Shown: positions 5,845 through 14,747 of the stretch, in pieces
How positions within the stretch are numbered: position 1 is the first letter of the stretch
Layout: each line of letters opens with the position of its first letter
Source of the DNA: Dehalococcoides sp. JdFR-56
GTDB lineage: Bacteria > Chloroflexota > Dehalococcoidia > Dehalococcoidales > RBG-16-60-22
Length of the DNA stretch: 33,460 bases
Assembly (NCBI GenBank): GCA_002011495.1
Contig: MTNR01000026.1
Span: 1-33,460, forward strand
Direction: 5' to 3'
The notes under the pieces: model-generated
The model's input: only the letters and a program-made list of their open reading frames with translations
Told to the model about the DNA's origin: nothing
The model's database searches: none
Made by a program: the position numbers and the translations under genes

Positions 5845-8800
5845 ATGTTTCGTCCGGTGGGTCAGCTCAATTTGCCTCAGCTTGAGGAGAGAATCCTGGG
5901 CTGGTGGCGCCAGAATAAGATTTTTGAGAAAAGCGTGGAGAACCGCCGGGGACGTCCTCGCTTCAATCTGTATGAGGGCCCCCCTACGGCCAACGGCAGC
6001 CCAGGCATCCATCACGTCCTCTCCCGCATCTTCAAGGACGTCATCCCCCGCTACAAGGCGATGAAGGGCTACTACACCCCGCGCATCGCCGGCTGGGATA
6101 CCCACGGGCTGCCCGTGGAGCTAGAGGTGGAGAGGGAGCTCGGCTTTTCCGGCAAAGCCCAGATTGAGGAATATGGCATCGCCCGGTTTAACGCCCGCTG
6201 CCGGGAGAGTGTCTTCCGTTACCTGAAAGACTGGGAGGCGATGACCGAGCGCATCGCCTTCTGGATTGACCTAGAACATCCCTACATCACCATGGAGAAC
6301 AGCTATATTGAGACCGTCTGGTGGGCGATAAAGCAGATGTGGGATAAGGGGCTGATTTATCAGGGCTACAAGGTCACCCCTCACTGCCCCCGCTGCGGCA
6401 CCTCCTTAAGCTCCCATGAAGTCGCCCTGGGATATCAGGATGACGTGCCCGACCCCTCAGTTTACATAAAGTTCAGGATTGTCCTCTCCTCACTGGTTGG
6501 TTCCGAGGTTCGGGAGCGGCTGCGTCAGCTTTTCTCCGCTTCAGCCAAGCCCGCCTATTTTCTGGCCTGGACGACGACTCCTTGGACGCTGCCGGCCAAC
6601 ACTGCCCTGGCGGTTGATGCCGGGGCTGAGTATGTGGCTGTGGAGACGGACGAAGAATACCTTATCTTGGCCTCGGCGCTGCTTGGGGCGGTGGGCCTGG
6701 AAGGTGCCAAGGTGGTGGAAAAGATGGAGGGGAAGGAGCTGGTTGACCTGAGGTATGAGCCACTGCTCAATCCTCATCAGTTCGGGATAGAGCGCCAGCG
6801 CTTTGTCACCGTGAGGGATGAGGCCACGGGAACCGAGTATGTGGAGCTAGTGCCTCAGGCGCCGGATCCAAACCTCACCTACCGCGTTATCGCCACCGAT
6901 TTTGTCTCCCTTGAGGATGGCACCGGGATTGTCCATGAAGCGCCGGCCTACGGTGATGTGGACTACGAGGCGGGGAAGGAGCAGGGGGTGGACTTTGTCC
7001 ACACCGTGGATTTGCAGGGCAAGGTCATCGGCACCTATCCCTTTGCCGGCAGGTTCGTCAAGGAAGCTGACCCTCTGGTGATTGAGGAGCTGAAGAAGAG
7101 AGGGCTCCTTTTCCGCAGCGAGATGATTCGCCACACCTACCCCTTCTGCTGGCGCTGTGAGGCCCCCTTGCTTTACTACGCCAAGCAGACCTGGTACATC
7201 AGAACCACGGCGGTGAAAGACCGCCTCATCTCCGGCAATGAGGAGATAAACTGGTACCCGGAGCATATTAAGTACGGCCGCTTTGGGGACTGGCTGGAGA
7301 ATAACGTGGACTGGGCCTTCTCCCGAGAAAGGTACTGGGGGACACCGCTGCCCATCTGGCGCTGTGAAGCCTGTAACCACCTTGAATGTATCGGCGGCCT
7401 TGAGGATTTGAAACATAAGCCCGGTTTCTCTGGATTTAAGGAGCCTCTGGATCTGCACCGCCCCTACGTGGATGAGCTCACCTTCGCCTGTTCGCAGTGC
7501 GGGGGCGAAATGAGGCGGATACCTGAGGTGATTGACTGCTGGTTTGATTCCGGGGCCATGCCCGTTGCCCAGGTGCACTACCCATTTGAGAACCAGACCC
7601 TGCTTGAGGACGGGCGCTTCCCCGCGGACTATATCTGCGAGGCGGTTGACCAGACCCGCGGCTGGTTCTACAGCCTGCATGCCATCTCCACCTTGCTCTT
7701 CGGCCGCCCTTGTTTCAAGAACGTCATCTGCCTGGGGCATATCCTTGATGCCAAGGGCGAGAAGATGAGCAAGGCCAAGGGGAACGTGATTGAGCCGTCA
7801 ACGGTGATTGACAAATATGGTGCCGATGCCCTGCGCTGGTATCTCTTCACCTCCTCGCCGCCGGGCAACGTGCGCCGCTTCAGCAGCGATATGGTGGCTG
7901 AGGTTACCCGCCGCTTCTTGCTCACCCTGTGGAATGTCTATTCCTTCTTCGTCAATTACGCTAATATTGACAAGTTTCAGCCCGGCACGGAGGAGGTGCT
8001 CTCCCATTCCGAGCTTGACCGGTGGATTATCTCGGAGCTCAATCAGCTCATCGCTGATGTGGATAGCGCGCTAGAGAATTATGACCCTACCGGGGCGGGG
8101 AGAAGGATAGAGAGCTTTGTGGATGACCTCTCCAACTGGTACGTGCGGCGCAGCCGCCGCCGCTTCTGGAAGAGCGAAAATGACGCTGATAAACTGGCGG
8201 CCTATACCACCCTCTATCAGTGCTTAGTGACTCTGTCCAAGCTGCTGGCGCCGTTTGTGCCCTTCCTGGCGGAGGAGATATATCAAAACCTGGTGGGCTC
8301 GGCGTTCCCTGGGGAGCCAGCGAGCGTGCATTTGACCGATTTCCCGGTGGCAGACCCGGCCAAGATTGACAAGCACCTGGCGGCTGACATCCGCCTGGTG
8401 ATGCGCGTTTCCAGCCTGGGTCGGGCGGCGCGGAGCCAGGCTGGCATCAAGGTGCGTCAGCCTCTGGCCAGGCTGCTGGTCAAGGCGAGAGCGGGAAGGC
8501 AGCGGGAGGCGCTCAAGCACCTCGCCTCCCAGGTGCTGGAGGAGGTTAACGTCAAGGAGCTGGCTATCGTTGATGATATGCCGGTGGCCAAACACAAAGA
8601 CTGGCCTCTGGTCACCGAGGGTGACCTGACGGTGATGCTGGATACCGATATCTCTCCGGAGCTAGCGGCGGAGGGGATGGCGCGCGAGATCGTGCGCCGT
8701 CTGCAGACCATGCGCCGCACCGCTGGGTTTGACATCGCTGACCATATCATCACCTACTATCAGGGTGAGGCCTACGTGCGGCAGGTGATGGGTGACTTTG

Positions 8801-8928
8801 CCCAGTACATCAAGCAGGAGACGCTATCCGAGCAGCTGGTGGAAGGGGTCCCTGAGGAGGGAGTGTATCGGGAGAGTTACAAGCTCGATGGCCATGAGCT
8901 GACCCTGGGGGTGAAAAGGCTGGCTTAG
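5845..8928 (+). CDS. ileS: Isoleucyl-tRNA synthetase, IleRS2-like, with swapped GIHH signature
   Basis: A 1027-residue class I synthetase that charges tRNA-Ile. The Rossmann domain starts with FNLYEGPPTANGSP. Where the class I HIGH box is expected, the sequence reads GIHH (residues 54-57, bases 6004-6015): the first and third positions are exchanged. The editing domain lies at about 180-400 (LAWTTTPWTLPANTALAV, GTGIVHEAPAYGDVDYE). The second signature is KMSKAKGN (7762 onward), followed by the anticodon-binding helical domain and a C-terminal region. Cys pairs (CPRCG, CWRCEAP, CEAC, CSQCGG) may bind zinc. Segments such as HPYITMENSYIETVWWAIKQ favour the eukaryote-like IleRS2 class. ATG 5845 is preferred over TTG 5839 because GGGAG at 5832-5836 is correctly spaced only for the ATG. 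The stop overlaps the convergent htrA stop. Confidence 0.96.
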   Translation: MFRPVGQLNLPQLEERILGWWRQNKIFEKSVENRRGRPRFNLYEGPPTANGSPGIHHVLSRIFKDVIPRYKAMKGYYTPRIAGWDTHGLPVELEVERELGFSGKAQIEEYGIARFNARCRESVFRYLKDWEAMTERIAFWIDLEHPYITMENSYIETVWWAIKQMWDKGLIYQGYKVTPHCPRCGTSLSSHEVALGYQDDVPDPSVYIKFRIVLSSLVGSEVRERLRQLFSASAKPAYFLAWTTTPWTLPANTALAVDAGAEYVAVETDEEYLILASALLGAVGLEGAKVVEKMEGKELVDLRYEPLLNPHQFGIERQRFVTVRDEATGTEYVELVPQAPDPNLTYRVIATDFVSLEDGTGIVHEAPAYGDVDYEAGKEQGVDFVHTVDLQGKVIGTYPFAGRFVKEADPLVIEELKKRGLLFRSEMIRHTYPFCWRCEAPLLYYAKQTWYIRTTAVKDRLISGNEEINWYPEHIKYGRFGDWLENNVDWAFSRERYWGTPLPIWRCEACNHLECIGGLEDLKHKPGFSGFKEPLDLHRPYVDELTFACSQCGGEMRRIPEVIDCWFDSGAMPVAQVHYPFENQTLLEDGRFPADYICEAVDQTRGWFYSLHAISTLLFGRPCFKNVICLGHILDAKGEKMSKAKGNVIEPSTVIDKYGADALRWYLFTSSPPGNVRRFSSDMVAEVTRRFLLTLWNVYSFFVNYANIDKFQPGTEEVLSHSELDRWIISELNQLIADVDSALENYDPTGAGRRIESFVDDLSNWYVRRSRRRFWKSENDADKLAAYTTLYQCLVTLSKLLAPFVPFLAEEIYQNLVGSAFPGEPASVHLTDFPVADPAKIDKHLAADIRLVMRVSSLGRAARSQAGIKVRQPLARLLVKARAGRQREALKHLASQVLEEVNVKELAIVDDMPVAKHKDWPLVTEGDLTVMLDTDISPELAAEGMAREIVRRLQTMRRTAGFDIADHIITYYQGEAYVRQVMGDFAQYIKQETLSEQLVEGVPEEGVYRESYKLDGHELTLGVKRLA

Positions 8929-10070
8929 GGCGGCGGGCTTTCCGCCAGCACCGCGGTGGTGGTGTATCTAGAATCACCCCGCCAGAAGATTATCTCCACC
9001 TCCTGCCCGATTTCAGAGCGGTGAATGGCGCGTATCAGCTCTGCGGTGGTGGCTATCTCCTGGCCAGCAAAGCCGGTGATGACGTCCCCTGGCTTGAGTC
9101 CCGCCTGGTCAGCGGGGCTGCCGGCAACGACCTGGGTTATCAGGACGCCTTCCCTCACCGTCAGGCCAAATCTCATGACGGCGAACTCATCCACCGTGGT
9201 CAGCACCACGCCGAGCCAGGGCCGGGTGACGTATCCGTTCTTGATCAGCTCCTCAATGATGGGGATGGCAGTTTCCGTGCTGATGGCGTAGCCCATACCC
9301 TCAACGCCCACCGCGGCTATCTTGGCGCTGGTAATACCGATCACCTCTCCCGCCAGGTTGACCAGTGGCCCGCCACTATTGCCTGGATTGATGGCGGCGC
9401 TGGTCTCAATCAGGTCATACAGAGTTTGCCCGGGCGCTACCGGGACCGAGACGTTCTTGCGGCTGATTATTCCCTCTGTGGCTCTTATTCCCTGGCCCAG
9501 GGCGTTGCCGATGGCGATGACCCAATCGCCTACCCGCAGTTTGGAGGAATCACCTATCTTGAGGGCGGGCAGGTTCTGGGCGTCAATCTTGAGGATGGCT
9601 AGGTCATTGAGGCTATCGGTGAACACGTTATTTATGTCCACGGCATAGGTGGTGCCGTCATCCATGGTCACGCTGATGCTTTGGGCGTTTTCCACCACGT
9701 GGTTATTGGTCACGATAATCCCGTCTTCATCGATAATCCAGCCGGAGCCGGCTCCCTCCTGGGTGAACGGGCGATTGAAGAAGTCAAAGGTGACGAACTC
9801 GGTGCTGATGGCCACCACTGATGGCTTGACCAAGGCCACCACGTCAGCGATGCTAGGCAGTGGCTGCGTTTGGTTCCCCGAGGTGGTCGAGGGCGGGGGT
9901 GTCCAGGCGGGGTTGATCGGCGTTGGTGGCGCTGGCACCGGGGTCACCGGTGCTGGGCTGGGCGGAGGCGGTGGGGGAACCTCAATGTTGGGTACGAGGC
10001 ATCCCGTGCTCAGCGCGAGCAGAATGATGATGAGGAAAAGAGCCAGAAATTTCGCATTTTTTTTGGCCAC
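8925..10070 (-). CDS. HtrA/DegP-type serine protease, lipoprotein
   Basis: A 381-residue trypsin-like protease with one PDZ domain. Residues 1-24 are a lipoprotein signal with lipobox LSTGC (Cys24). A Pro-rich linker (30-75) follows. The protease domain carries the triad His124 (TNNHVVENA), Asp156 (NDLAILKI) and Ser232 (NPGNSGGPL). The PDZ domain is at about 280-378 (AGSPADQAGLKPGDVITGFAGQEI). HtrA proteases degrade or refold damaged exported proteins; lipid anchoring here replaces the more usual N-terminal membrane helix. Start is GTG 10070. No Shine-Dalgarno is seen, and a -10 box ends about a dozen bases upstream, so the mRNA may be nearly leaderless. The stop codon overlaps that of ileS, which reads the other way. 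Confidence 0.93.
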   Translation of the reverse strand: MAKKNAKFLALFLIIILLALSTGCLVPNIEVPPPPPPSPAPVTPVPAPPTPINPAWTPPPSTTSGNQTQPLPSIADVVALVKPSVVAISTEFVTFDFFNRPFTQEGAGSGWIIDEDGIIVTNNHVVENAQSISVTMDDGTTYAVDINNVFTDSLNDLAILKIDAQNLPALKIGDSSKLRVGDWVIAIGNALGQGIRATEGIISRKNVSVPVAPGQTLYDLIETSAAINPGNSGGPLVNLAGEVIGITSAKIAAVGVEGMGYAISTETAIPIIEELIKNGYVTRPWLGVVLTTVDEFAVMRFGLTVREGVLITQVVAGSPADQAGLKPGDVITGFAGQEIATTAELIRAIHRSEIGQEVEIIFWRGDSRYTTTAVLAESPPP

Positions 10071-10081
10071 AGCTAGTTATA

Positions 10082-10112
10082 ATTATATAGCACGCGGCCA
10101 GGAGTATGCAAA
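10082..10112 (-). promoter_or_regulatory. Promoter of the htrA-like gene
   Basis: On the minus strand TTTGCA (10107-10112) is followed after 17 bp by TATATA/TATAAT, preceded by TGC (TGCTATATAAT). The start would lie only 5-8 bases before the GTG at 10070. Confidence 0.5.
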
Positions 10113-10146
10113 ATAAGGGGGCTGGAGGGAACCTCCAGCCCCCTTA
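10109..10146 (-). terminator. Intrinsic terminator of trpB2
   Basis: Perfect 15-bp stem (10114-10128 with 10132-10146) with a GAA loop. On the minus strand it is followed by TTTT, eight bases after the trpB2 stop codon. Confidence 0.85.
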
Positions 10147-10153
10147 AGGCTTT

Positions 10154-11521
10154 TTACGTCCCGGGTACCTTGGGCAGGTGGGTCAGCGCCTCCTTTACCT
10201 TCTCTTCAGGATAGGCGTAATCCTGCATCCTGCCGGAGAGGTACTCGTCATAGGCGGCCAGGTCAAAGTGTCCGTGTCCGCTGTGGGCGATGAGGATGGT
10301 CTTTGCTTCGCCTGACTCACGGCACTTGAGGGCCTCGTCAATGGCCACCTTGAGGTCATGACAGGGCTCGGGGCCAGTGATGATGCCCTCGGTACGGGCG
10401 AATTTCACCCCTGCCTCGAAAACGGCGGTTTGGTGCTCTGCCCTGGCCTCAATCAGGCCCAGGTTGTAGAGGTGGCAGATGATCGGCGCCATGCCGTGAT
10501 AGCGCAGCCCACCGGCGTGGACTGGGGGCGGCATGAAAGTGTGCCCCAGGGTGTACATCTTGAGCAGGGGGGTAAGGCCAGCCTCATCACCGAAGTCATA
10601 GGCGTAGGGGCCCTTGGTCAGGGTGGGGCAAGCCTGGGGCTCAACGCAGATGATGCGCAGGTCCGGTTTTTTGCCGCTGAGTTTGTCTCGGAGCCAGGGC
10701 AGGAACTGCCCGGCGAAGTTTGAGCCCCCGCCGACGCAGCCGACGATGATATCTGGGTAGGCATCGGCCATCTCCATCTGCTTTCTGGTTTCCTCGCCGA
10801 TGATGGTCTGGTGGAGCAGAACGTGGTTGAGCACGCTGCCCAGGGAGTAATGGGTATCATCGCGGCTGGCGGCATCTTCCACGGCTTCGCTGATGGCGAT
10901 TCCCAGGCTGCCCGGGCATTCCGGGTCCTTGGCCAGCACGTCACGCCCAGCTTTGGTGTCCTGGCTGGGGCTGGGCACGACCTCGGCTCCCCAGGTCTCC
11001 ATCATGATGCGGCGGTAGGGCTTCTGGTGGTAGCTTACCCTCACCATGTAAACCTTGAGCTCCAGGCCGAAGAACATGCAGCCCATGGCCAGGGCGCTGC
11101 CCCACTGCCCGGCGCCGGTCTCGGTGGTCAGGCGCTTGATGCCTTCCTGTTTGTTGTAGTAGGCCTGGGCCACCGCGGTGTTCGGCTTGTGGCTTCCCGC
11201 CTGGCTGGTGCCCTCGTATTTGTAGAAGATTTTGGCCGGCGTATCCAGCGCCTTCTCCAGCCGGTGTGCCCGGTGCAGCACCGTCGGCCTCCAGGTGCGG
11301 TAGATGGCCTGCACCTCCTCCGGGATCTCGATATAACGTTCCTGGCTCATCTCCTGCTTGATGAGCTCCATGGGGAAGAGGGGCGCCAGGTCATCAGGAG
11401 TCAGCGGCTTGCCGGTGGCCGGATGTAGAGGGGGTGGCAGCGGCTCGGGCAAATCAGGTAGCACGTTATACCAGTGGGTTGGCATGTCCTTTTCGTCAAG
11501 AATGAACTTTGTTCTCTCCAT
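10154..11521 (-). CDS. trpB2: Tryptophan synthase beta-like protein, TrpB2 type
   Basis: A 455-residue fold-type II PLP enzyme of the TrpB2 group, longer than classical TrpB (about 400). The PLP lysine is Lys112 in [22 protein letters not shown] corresponds to the substrate-binding region with the catalytic Glu of TrpB, and the phosphate loop is [10 protein letters not shown]. TrpB2 condenses indole (or indole plus a serine-type donor) to tryptophan and usually works without TrpA, and no trpA is adjacent here. A tryptophan T-box and a Trp-codon leader peptide precede it, which argues for a true role in tryptophan supply. Start ATG 11521 with AAGGAGGTG at 11526-11534. It is a single-gene unit ended by the terminator at 10109-10146. 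Confidence 0.94.
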   Translation of the reverse strand: MERTKFILDEKDMPTHWYNVLPDLPEPLPPPLHPATGKPLTPDDLAPLFPMELIKQEMSQERYIEIPEEVQAIYRTWRPTVLHRAHRLEKALDTPAKIFYKYEGTSQAGSHKPNTAVAQAYYNKQEGIKRLTTETGAGQWGSALAMGCMFFGLELKVYMVRVSYHQKPYRRIMMETWGAEVVPSPSQDTKAGRDVLAKDPECPGSLGIAISEAVEDAASRDDTHYSLGSVLNHVLLHQTIIGEETRKQMEMADAYPDIIVGCVGGGSNFAGQFLPWLRDKLSGKKPDLRIICVEPQACPTLTKGPYAYDFGDEAGLTPLLKMYTLGHTFMPPPVHAGGLRYHGMAPIICHLYNLGLIEARAEHQTAVFEAGVKFARTEGIITGPEPCHDLKVAIDEALKCRESGEAKTILIAHSGHGHFDLAAYDEYLSGRMQDYAYPEEKVKEALTHLPKVPGT

Positions 11522-11549
11522 TTTTCACCTCCTTTTTGGTTTTTACTCC

Positions 11550-11603
11550 CTAGTTCTTTTTCTTGCCCCCGGTAGGGGGCCAGCGCCATGACATGGTGGA
11601 CAT
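11550..11603 (-). CDS. Candidate Trp leader peptide (17 codons)
   Basis: A small minus-strand frame, ATG 11603 to TAG 11550, encodes MSTMSWRWPPTGGKKKN. It has an AGGGAG ribosome-binding site at 11613-11618, nine bases upstream. Codons 6 and 8 are TGG, so Trp starvation would stall a ribosome there. A GCCCCC-TACC-GGGGGC hairpin (11565-11580) begins at the second Trp codon and would be opened by the stalled ribosome. The frame ends 16 bases before the trpB2 ribosome-binding site. Bacillus subtilis rtpA is a known case of a Trp T-box combined with a Trp-codon leader peptide. That the peptide is translated is inferred. Confidence 0.5.
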   Translation of the reverse strand: MSTMSWRWPPTGGKKKN

Positions 11604-11635
11604 GGTTATCAACTCCCTTTTTTTCTTTTCGGCTA

Positions 11636-11946
11636 ATCAAAAAGCCCCCGCCTTGAAGGGGCGGGGGCTCTTCCGCGGTGCCACCCTTCTTGGTCATCTG
11701 GTTTAGGGAGATTGACCATCTCTACCGGGTACGGAGGTGGTGATAAATGCTGCGTCTACCTCGATACCCTGGGATCTGATAACGCTTCCCCTGCGTCAAA
11801 GCCTACTTGCCACTCTTCTGGTAGCTTTCGGTTTGCGGCTCCCAAGTCCATTCAGCCCCGGCGCTGGCATCGGCTCCCACCTTACCCGACTCTCTGGTGC
11901 CCCGCTTTGGAGCTTACTAGTCTTGTTCCCAGCCTTTGCTTATTAT
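11636..11946 (-). promoter_or_regulatory. T-box riboswitch, tryptophan-specific
   Basis: On the minus strand the leader shows the AGTA bulge of Stem I (11915-11918), a specifier region reading CTGAATGGACTTGGGAGCC with TGG (Trp) at 11848-11850, a GCGTTATC element, and the T-box AGGGTGGCACCGCGG at 11673-11687, followed by a strong terminator. Uncharged tRNA-Trp should permit transcription of trpB2. The specifier matches the predicted enzyme. Confidence 0.93.
11638..11669 (-). terminator. Terminator of the tryptophan T-box
   Basis: Perfect 10-bp stem AGCCCCCGCC/GGCGGGGGCT (11660-11669 with 11643-11652), then TTTTT on the minus strand. Confidence 0.88.
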
Positions 11947-11952
11947 GGGGCT

Positions 11953-11981
11953 AGTTTAGCAGCCTGCGGGTATTTTGTCAA
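11953..11981 (-). promoter_or_regulatory. Promoter of the Trp T-box/trpB2 unit
   Basis: Consensus TTGACA (11976-11981) and TAAACT (11953-11958, preceded by TGC) on the minus strand are 17 bp apart. It is divergent from the rpsB promoter. Confidence 0.75.
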
Positions 11982-12031
11982 GGGGGAGAGCTTTGCCAAA
12001 AGCTAGGGGCAGGTTCTTGGGCGCAATACTA

Positions 12032-12060
12032 TTGCTGCTAGGGAAGGGGTGTGCTATACT
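12032..12060 (+). promoter_or_regulatory. Promoter of the rpsB operon
   Basis: TTGCTG (12032-12037) and TATACT (12055-12060, preceded by TGC) are 17 bp apart. Just downstream, GTTAAG (12061-12066) and CTTAAC (12082-12087) form a small inverted repeat at the start of the leader. An S2 autoregulatory role is possible but not shown. Confidence 0.7.
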
Positions 12061-12106
12061 GTTAAGCGGCAAATAAGACAACTTAACTAGAAAAGGGGGC
12101 AAAAAT

Positions 12107-12886
12107 TTGCCAGATGCAACTACCATCAAGCAGCTTTTAGAGGCCGGGGCTCACTTCGGGCATCAGACGGGGCGCTGGCATCCCCGGATGAAAAACTACA
12201 TCTTCACCAAGCGCAATGGCATCCATATCATTGACCTAGAGAAGACCGCTGCCAAGCTGGACGAAGCCTGCAATTTTGTCCGGCAGGTGGTGATGGATGG
12301 GGGCACCATCCTCTTCGTGGGCACCAAGAAGCAGGCGCAGGAATCCATCGCTGAAGAGGCCAAGCGCTGCGGCATGCCTTACGTTGACCAGCGCTGGCTG
12401 GGCGGCATGCTGACCAATTTCGCCACCATCCAGGCCCGCATTGACTACCTCGTCCGTCTGGAGGACCAGCAATCCAGAGGGGAGTTTGGGCACCTCTCCA
12501 AGAAGGAGGTGCTCAAGCTGGAGGAGCAAATCGAGAAGCTAAATAAACAGATGGGCGGGATCAAGGAGATGACCAGTCTGCCCAACGCCCTTTTCATCGT
12601 TGACCCGGTAAAGGAGAAGATCGCGCTGGCTGAGGCCAAGCGCATGGGCATACCGGTGGTGGCTATCGTGGATACCAATTGCAACCCTGATGAGATAGAC
12701 CACCCCATCCCGGCCAATGATGATGCCATCAGGGCCATCAGGTTGATCTGCAGCAAGATTGCGGACGCCGTGCTGGAAGGCAAGGCTGGTTTGGCTGAGG
12801 CCCCAGCTGAGGGGGAGGAAGGTGAGGTGGAGGCTGAGGCAGCCGAGAGCGGCGAACCGCTTATTTTTGTCCCGGAAGAGGAATAA
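12107..12886 (+). CDS. rpsB: 30S ribosomal protein S2
   Basis: A 259-residue S2 with the typical N-terminus ([28 protein letters not shown]), the [13 protein letters not shown] and [13 protein letters not shown] boxes, the coiled-coil insertion (about 105-150) and the [19 protein letters not shown] motif. The last 30 residues are an acidic tail. Start is TTG 12107 with AAAGGGGG upstream. It heads the rpsB-tsf-pyrH-frr-uppS-cdsA unit, where every gap is small. Confidence 0.96.
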   Translation: MPDATTIKQLLEAGAHFGHQTGRWHPRMKNYIFTKRNGIHIIDLEKTAAKLDEACNFVRQVVMDGGTILFVGTKKQAQESIAEEAKRCGMPYVDQRWLGGMLTNFATIQARIDYLVRLEDQQSRGEFGHLSKKEVLKLEEQIEKLNKQMGGIKEMTSLPNALFIVDPVKEKIALAEAKRMGIPVVAIVDTNCNPDEIDHPIPANDDAIRAIRLICSKIADAVLEGKAGLAEAPAEGEEGEVEAEAAESGEPLIFVPEEE

Positions 12887-12899
12887 GGGAGGTAAAGCT

Positions 12900-13403
12900 T
12901 TGGAGATCTCGGTTGAGATGATAAAAGAGTTGAGAGAGCAGTGCGGCGCTGGAGTGATGGAGTGCCGCAACGTCCTGCTTGAGGTGGGTGGGGACATGGA
13001 GAAGGCGCTTCAGGTGCTCAAGGAGAAGGGGCTGCTCAAGGCGGAGAAAAAGGCGGAGCGGGTGACCAAGCAGGGGCTGGTGGAGGCTTACATTCATACC
13101 GGCGGGCGCATTGGCGCGCTGGTTGAGGTGAACTGCGAGACCGATTTTGTGGCGCGGACCGATGAATTCAAGGAGCTGGCGCACGACCTGGCCATGCAGG
13201 TGGCGGCGCTGGCGCCTCGATTTATCTCCGAGGAGGAGGTTCCCAAGGACGCTGAGGTAGAGCCTCAGACAGCCTGTCTGCTTCTTCAGCCCTATATCAA
13301 AGACCCGGCTAAGACGGTTCAGGATGTCATCACGGAGACCATCGCCAAGGTGGGCGAGAACATCAAAGTGAGCCGGTTCGCTAGGTTCGAACTGGGCAAC
13401 TAG
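12900..13403 (+). CDS. tsf: Elongation factor Ts, short form
   Basis: A 167-residue nucleotide exchange factor for EF-Tu. The N-terminal UBA-like module is [33 protein letters not shown] (about 4-36), followed by the basic hinge and the core [30 protein letters not shown]. The length indicates a single core repeat, as in Thermus, rather than the 280-residue E. coli type. The frame is open further upstream into rpsB, but TTG 12900 is the start because GGGAGG at 12887-12892 is seven bases away, directly after the rpsB stop. Confidence 0.95.
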   Translation: MEISVEMIKELREQCGAGVMECRNVLLEVGGDMEKALQVLKEKGLLKAEKKAERVTKQGLVEAYIHTGGRIGALVEVNCETDFVARTDEFKELAHDLAMQVAALAPRFISEEEVPKDAEVEPQTACLLLQPYIKDPAKTVQDVITETIAKVGENIKVSRFARFELGN

Positions 13404-13410
13404 GAACAGG

Positions 13411-14133
13411 ATGGCGGAACTCAAATACAAGCGAGTGCTGCTCAAGCTGAGTGGAGAGGCCTTTGGTGGCCAGAATAAGTTCGGCATTGATATCGCTACC
13501 TTGAACCAGGCGGCTCAGCAGATCAAGCAGGCGGTGGAGATGGGGGTTGAGGTGGCTATCGTGGTTGGGGGTGGCAATATCTGGCGGGGTAGCGAGGCCG
13601 CGGCCAACGGCATGGACCGGGTCACCGCTGATTATGCCGGGATGCTGGCCACCGTGATCAATGCCCTGGTGCTCCAGGATGTGCTGGAGAGGGCGGGGGT
13701 GACCACCAGGACGCAGTCATCCATTGAGATAAGCCAGGTGGCCGAGCTCTTTATCCGGCGCCGGGCCATTCGCCATCTGGAGAAGGGCAGGGTGGTCATC
13801 TTCGCCGGAGGCACTGGCAATCCCTACATGACCACGGACACCGCGGCGGCGCTGCGAGCGATAGAGATCGGCGCTCAAGTGCTGCTGATGACCAAAAATA
13901 ATGTTGACGGCATCTACAACGCTGACCCCCGCCGCAAACCTGATGCCAAGAAGTTTGAACGGCTGAGCCACCTTGAGGCGCTGAATCTGCGTCTGGAGGT
14001 GATGGATGCCACGGCGCTGTCTCTGTGTCTGGAGAACAAACTGCCTATCATCGTTTTTGACCTGCGGGCTCACCGCAGCATCGAGAAGGCGGTGACCGGT
14101 GAGCCAATTGGAACGCTAGTATCGAGTGAGTAG
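13411..14133 (+). CDS. pyrH: Uridylate kinase
   Basis: A 240-residue bacterial UMP kinase of the amino acid kinase fold, converting UMP and ATP to UDP and ADP. Motifs are [13 protein letters not shown] at the N-terminus, [11 protein letters not shown] (about 48-58), [20 protein letters not shown] (about 131-150) and the [13 protein letters not shown] loop. Start ATG 13411 is eight bases after tsf; the end overlaps or abuts frr. Cytosolic hexamer, commonly regulated by GTP and UTP. Confidence 0.96.
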   Translation: MAELKYKRVLLKLSGEAFGGQNKFGIDIATLNQAAQQIKQAVEMGVEVAIVVGGGNIWRGSEAAANGMDRVTADYAGMLATVINALVLQDVLERAGVTTRTQSSIEISQVAELFIRRRAIRHLEKGRVVIFAGGTGNPYMTTDTAAALRAIEIGAQVLLMTKNNVDGIYNADPRRKPDAKKFERLSHLEALNLRLEVMDATALSLCLENKLPIIVFDLRAHRSIEKAVTGEPIGTLVSSE

Positions 14134-14137
14134 GAAG

Positions 14138-14695
14138 ATGGCTAGCGAGGCTTTGCAAAAAATCGAGGAAAAGATGCGAGCTTCAGTGGGGGGCTTGAGG
14201 AAAGAACTGGCCACCCTGCGCACCGGGCGGGCGACGCCAGCGCTGGTGGAACACATCAAGGTGGACTATGCGGGCGTGCCCACGCCGCTCAATCAGCTCG
14301 CCAGTATCTCCGTGCCTGAGGCCAGACTCCTTCTCATCCAGCCCTGGGACAAGGGAAGCATCCGCAGCATTGAAAAGGCGATCCTGACCTCTGACCTGGG
14401 CTTAAACCCCTCCAATGATGGCAACGTGATTCGGATAGCCATCCCACCCCTCTCCGAGGAGCGGCGGCAGGAGCTGATCAGGGCGGTGCGCCGGAGGGTT
14501 GAGGAGAGAAAGGTGGCCGTCCGTAACCTGAGACACGATGTCATGAATGACCTGCGCAGTATGGAGAAAAACAAAGAAATCTCGCAGGATGAGCACAGGC
14601 GTGCCCTGAATCAGCTTCAGAAGCTCACCGATGCCTTCATCGCCGAGATTGACCAGATTGGGCGGGATAAGGAGGCGGAACTCAAGGAGAGCTAG
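14138..14695 (+). CDS. frr: Ribosome recycling factor
   Basis: A 185-residue RRF, the standard length when ATG 14138 is used. It shows the L-shaped protein's hallmarks: EEKMRASVGGLRKELATLRTGRATPALVEHIKVDYAG, SISVPEARLLLIQPWD, SDLGLNPSNDGNVIRIAIPPLSEERR and the long C-terminal helix ending in DKEAELK. With EF-G it splits post-termination ribosomes. An in-frame GTG at 14126 overlapping the pyrH stop is an alternative start; neither has a well-placed ribosome-binding site, so translational coupling to pyrH is likely. Confidence 0.94.
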   Translation: MASEALQKIEEKMRASVGGLRKELATLRTGRATPALVEHIKVDYAGVPTPLNQLASISVPEARLLLIQPWDKGSIRSIEKAILTSDLGLNPSNDGNVIRIAIPPLSEERRQELIRAVRRRVEERKVAVRNLRHDVMNDLRSMEKNKEISQDEHRRALNQLQKLTDAFIAEIDQIGRDKEAELKES

Positions 14696-14747
14696 CCAGC
14701 CCTCAAATTACCTCTTGTCAGATAAGCCCCGGAGATAGCATCTCAAG

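Noticed and set aside
6847-7740. 297-codon open frame on the minus strand
   Set aside because: It is entirely antisense to ileS, whose conserved motifs run through the region, and its product shows no family features.
10811-11428. 205-codon open frame on the plus strand
   Set aside because: It is antisense to trpB2 with no ribosome-binding site or recognisable domain.
12759-12899. Upstream extension of the tsf frame into rpsB
   Set aside because: TTG 12900 has a strong ribosome-binding site at the right distance and EF-Ts similarity starts there.
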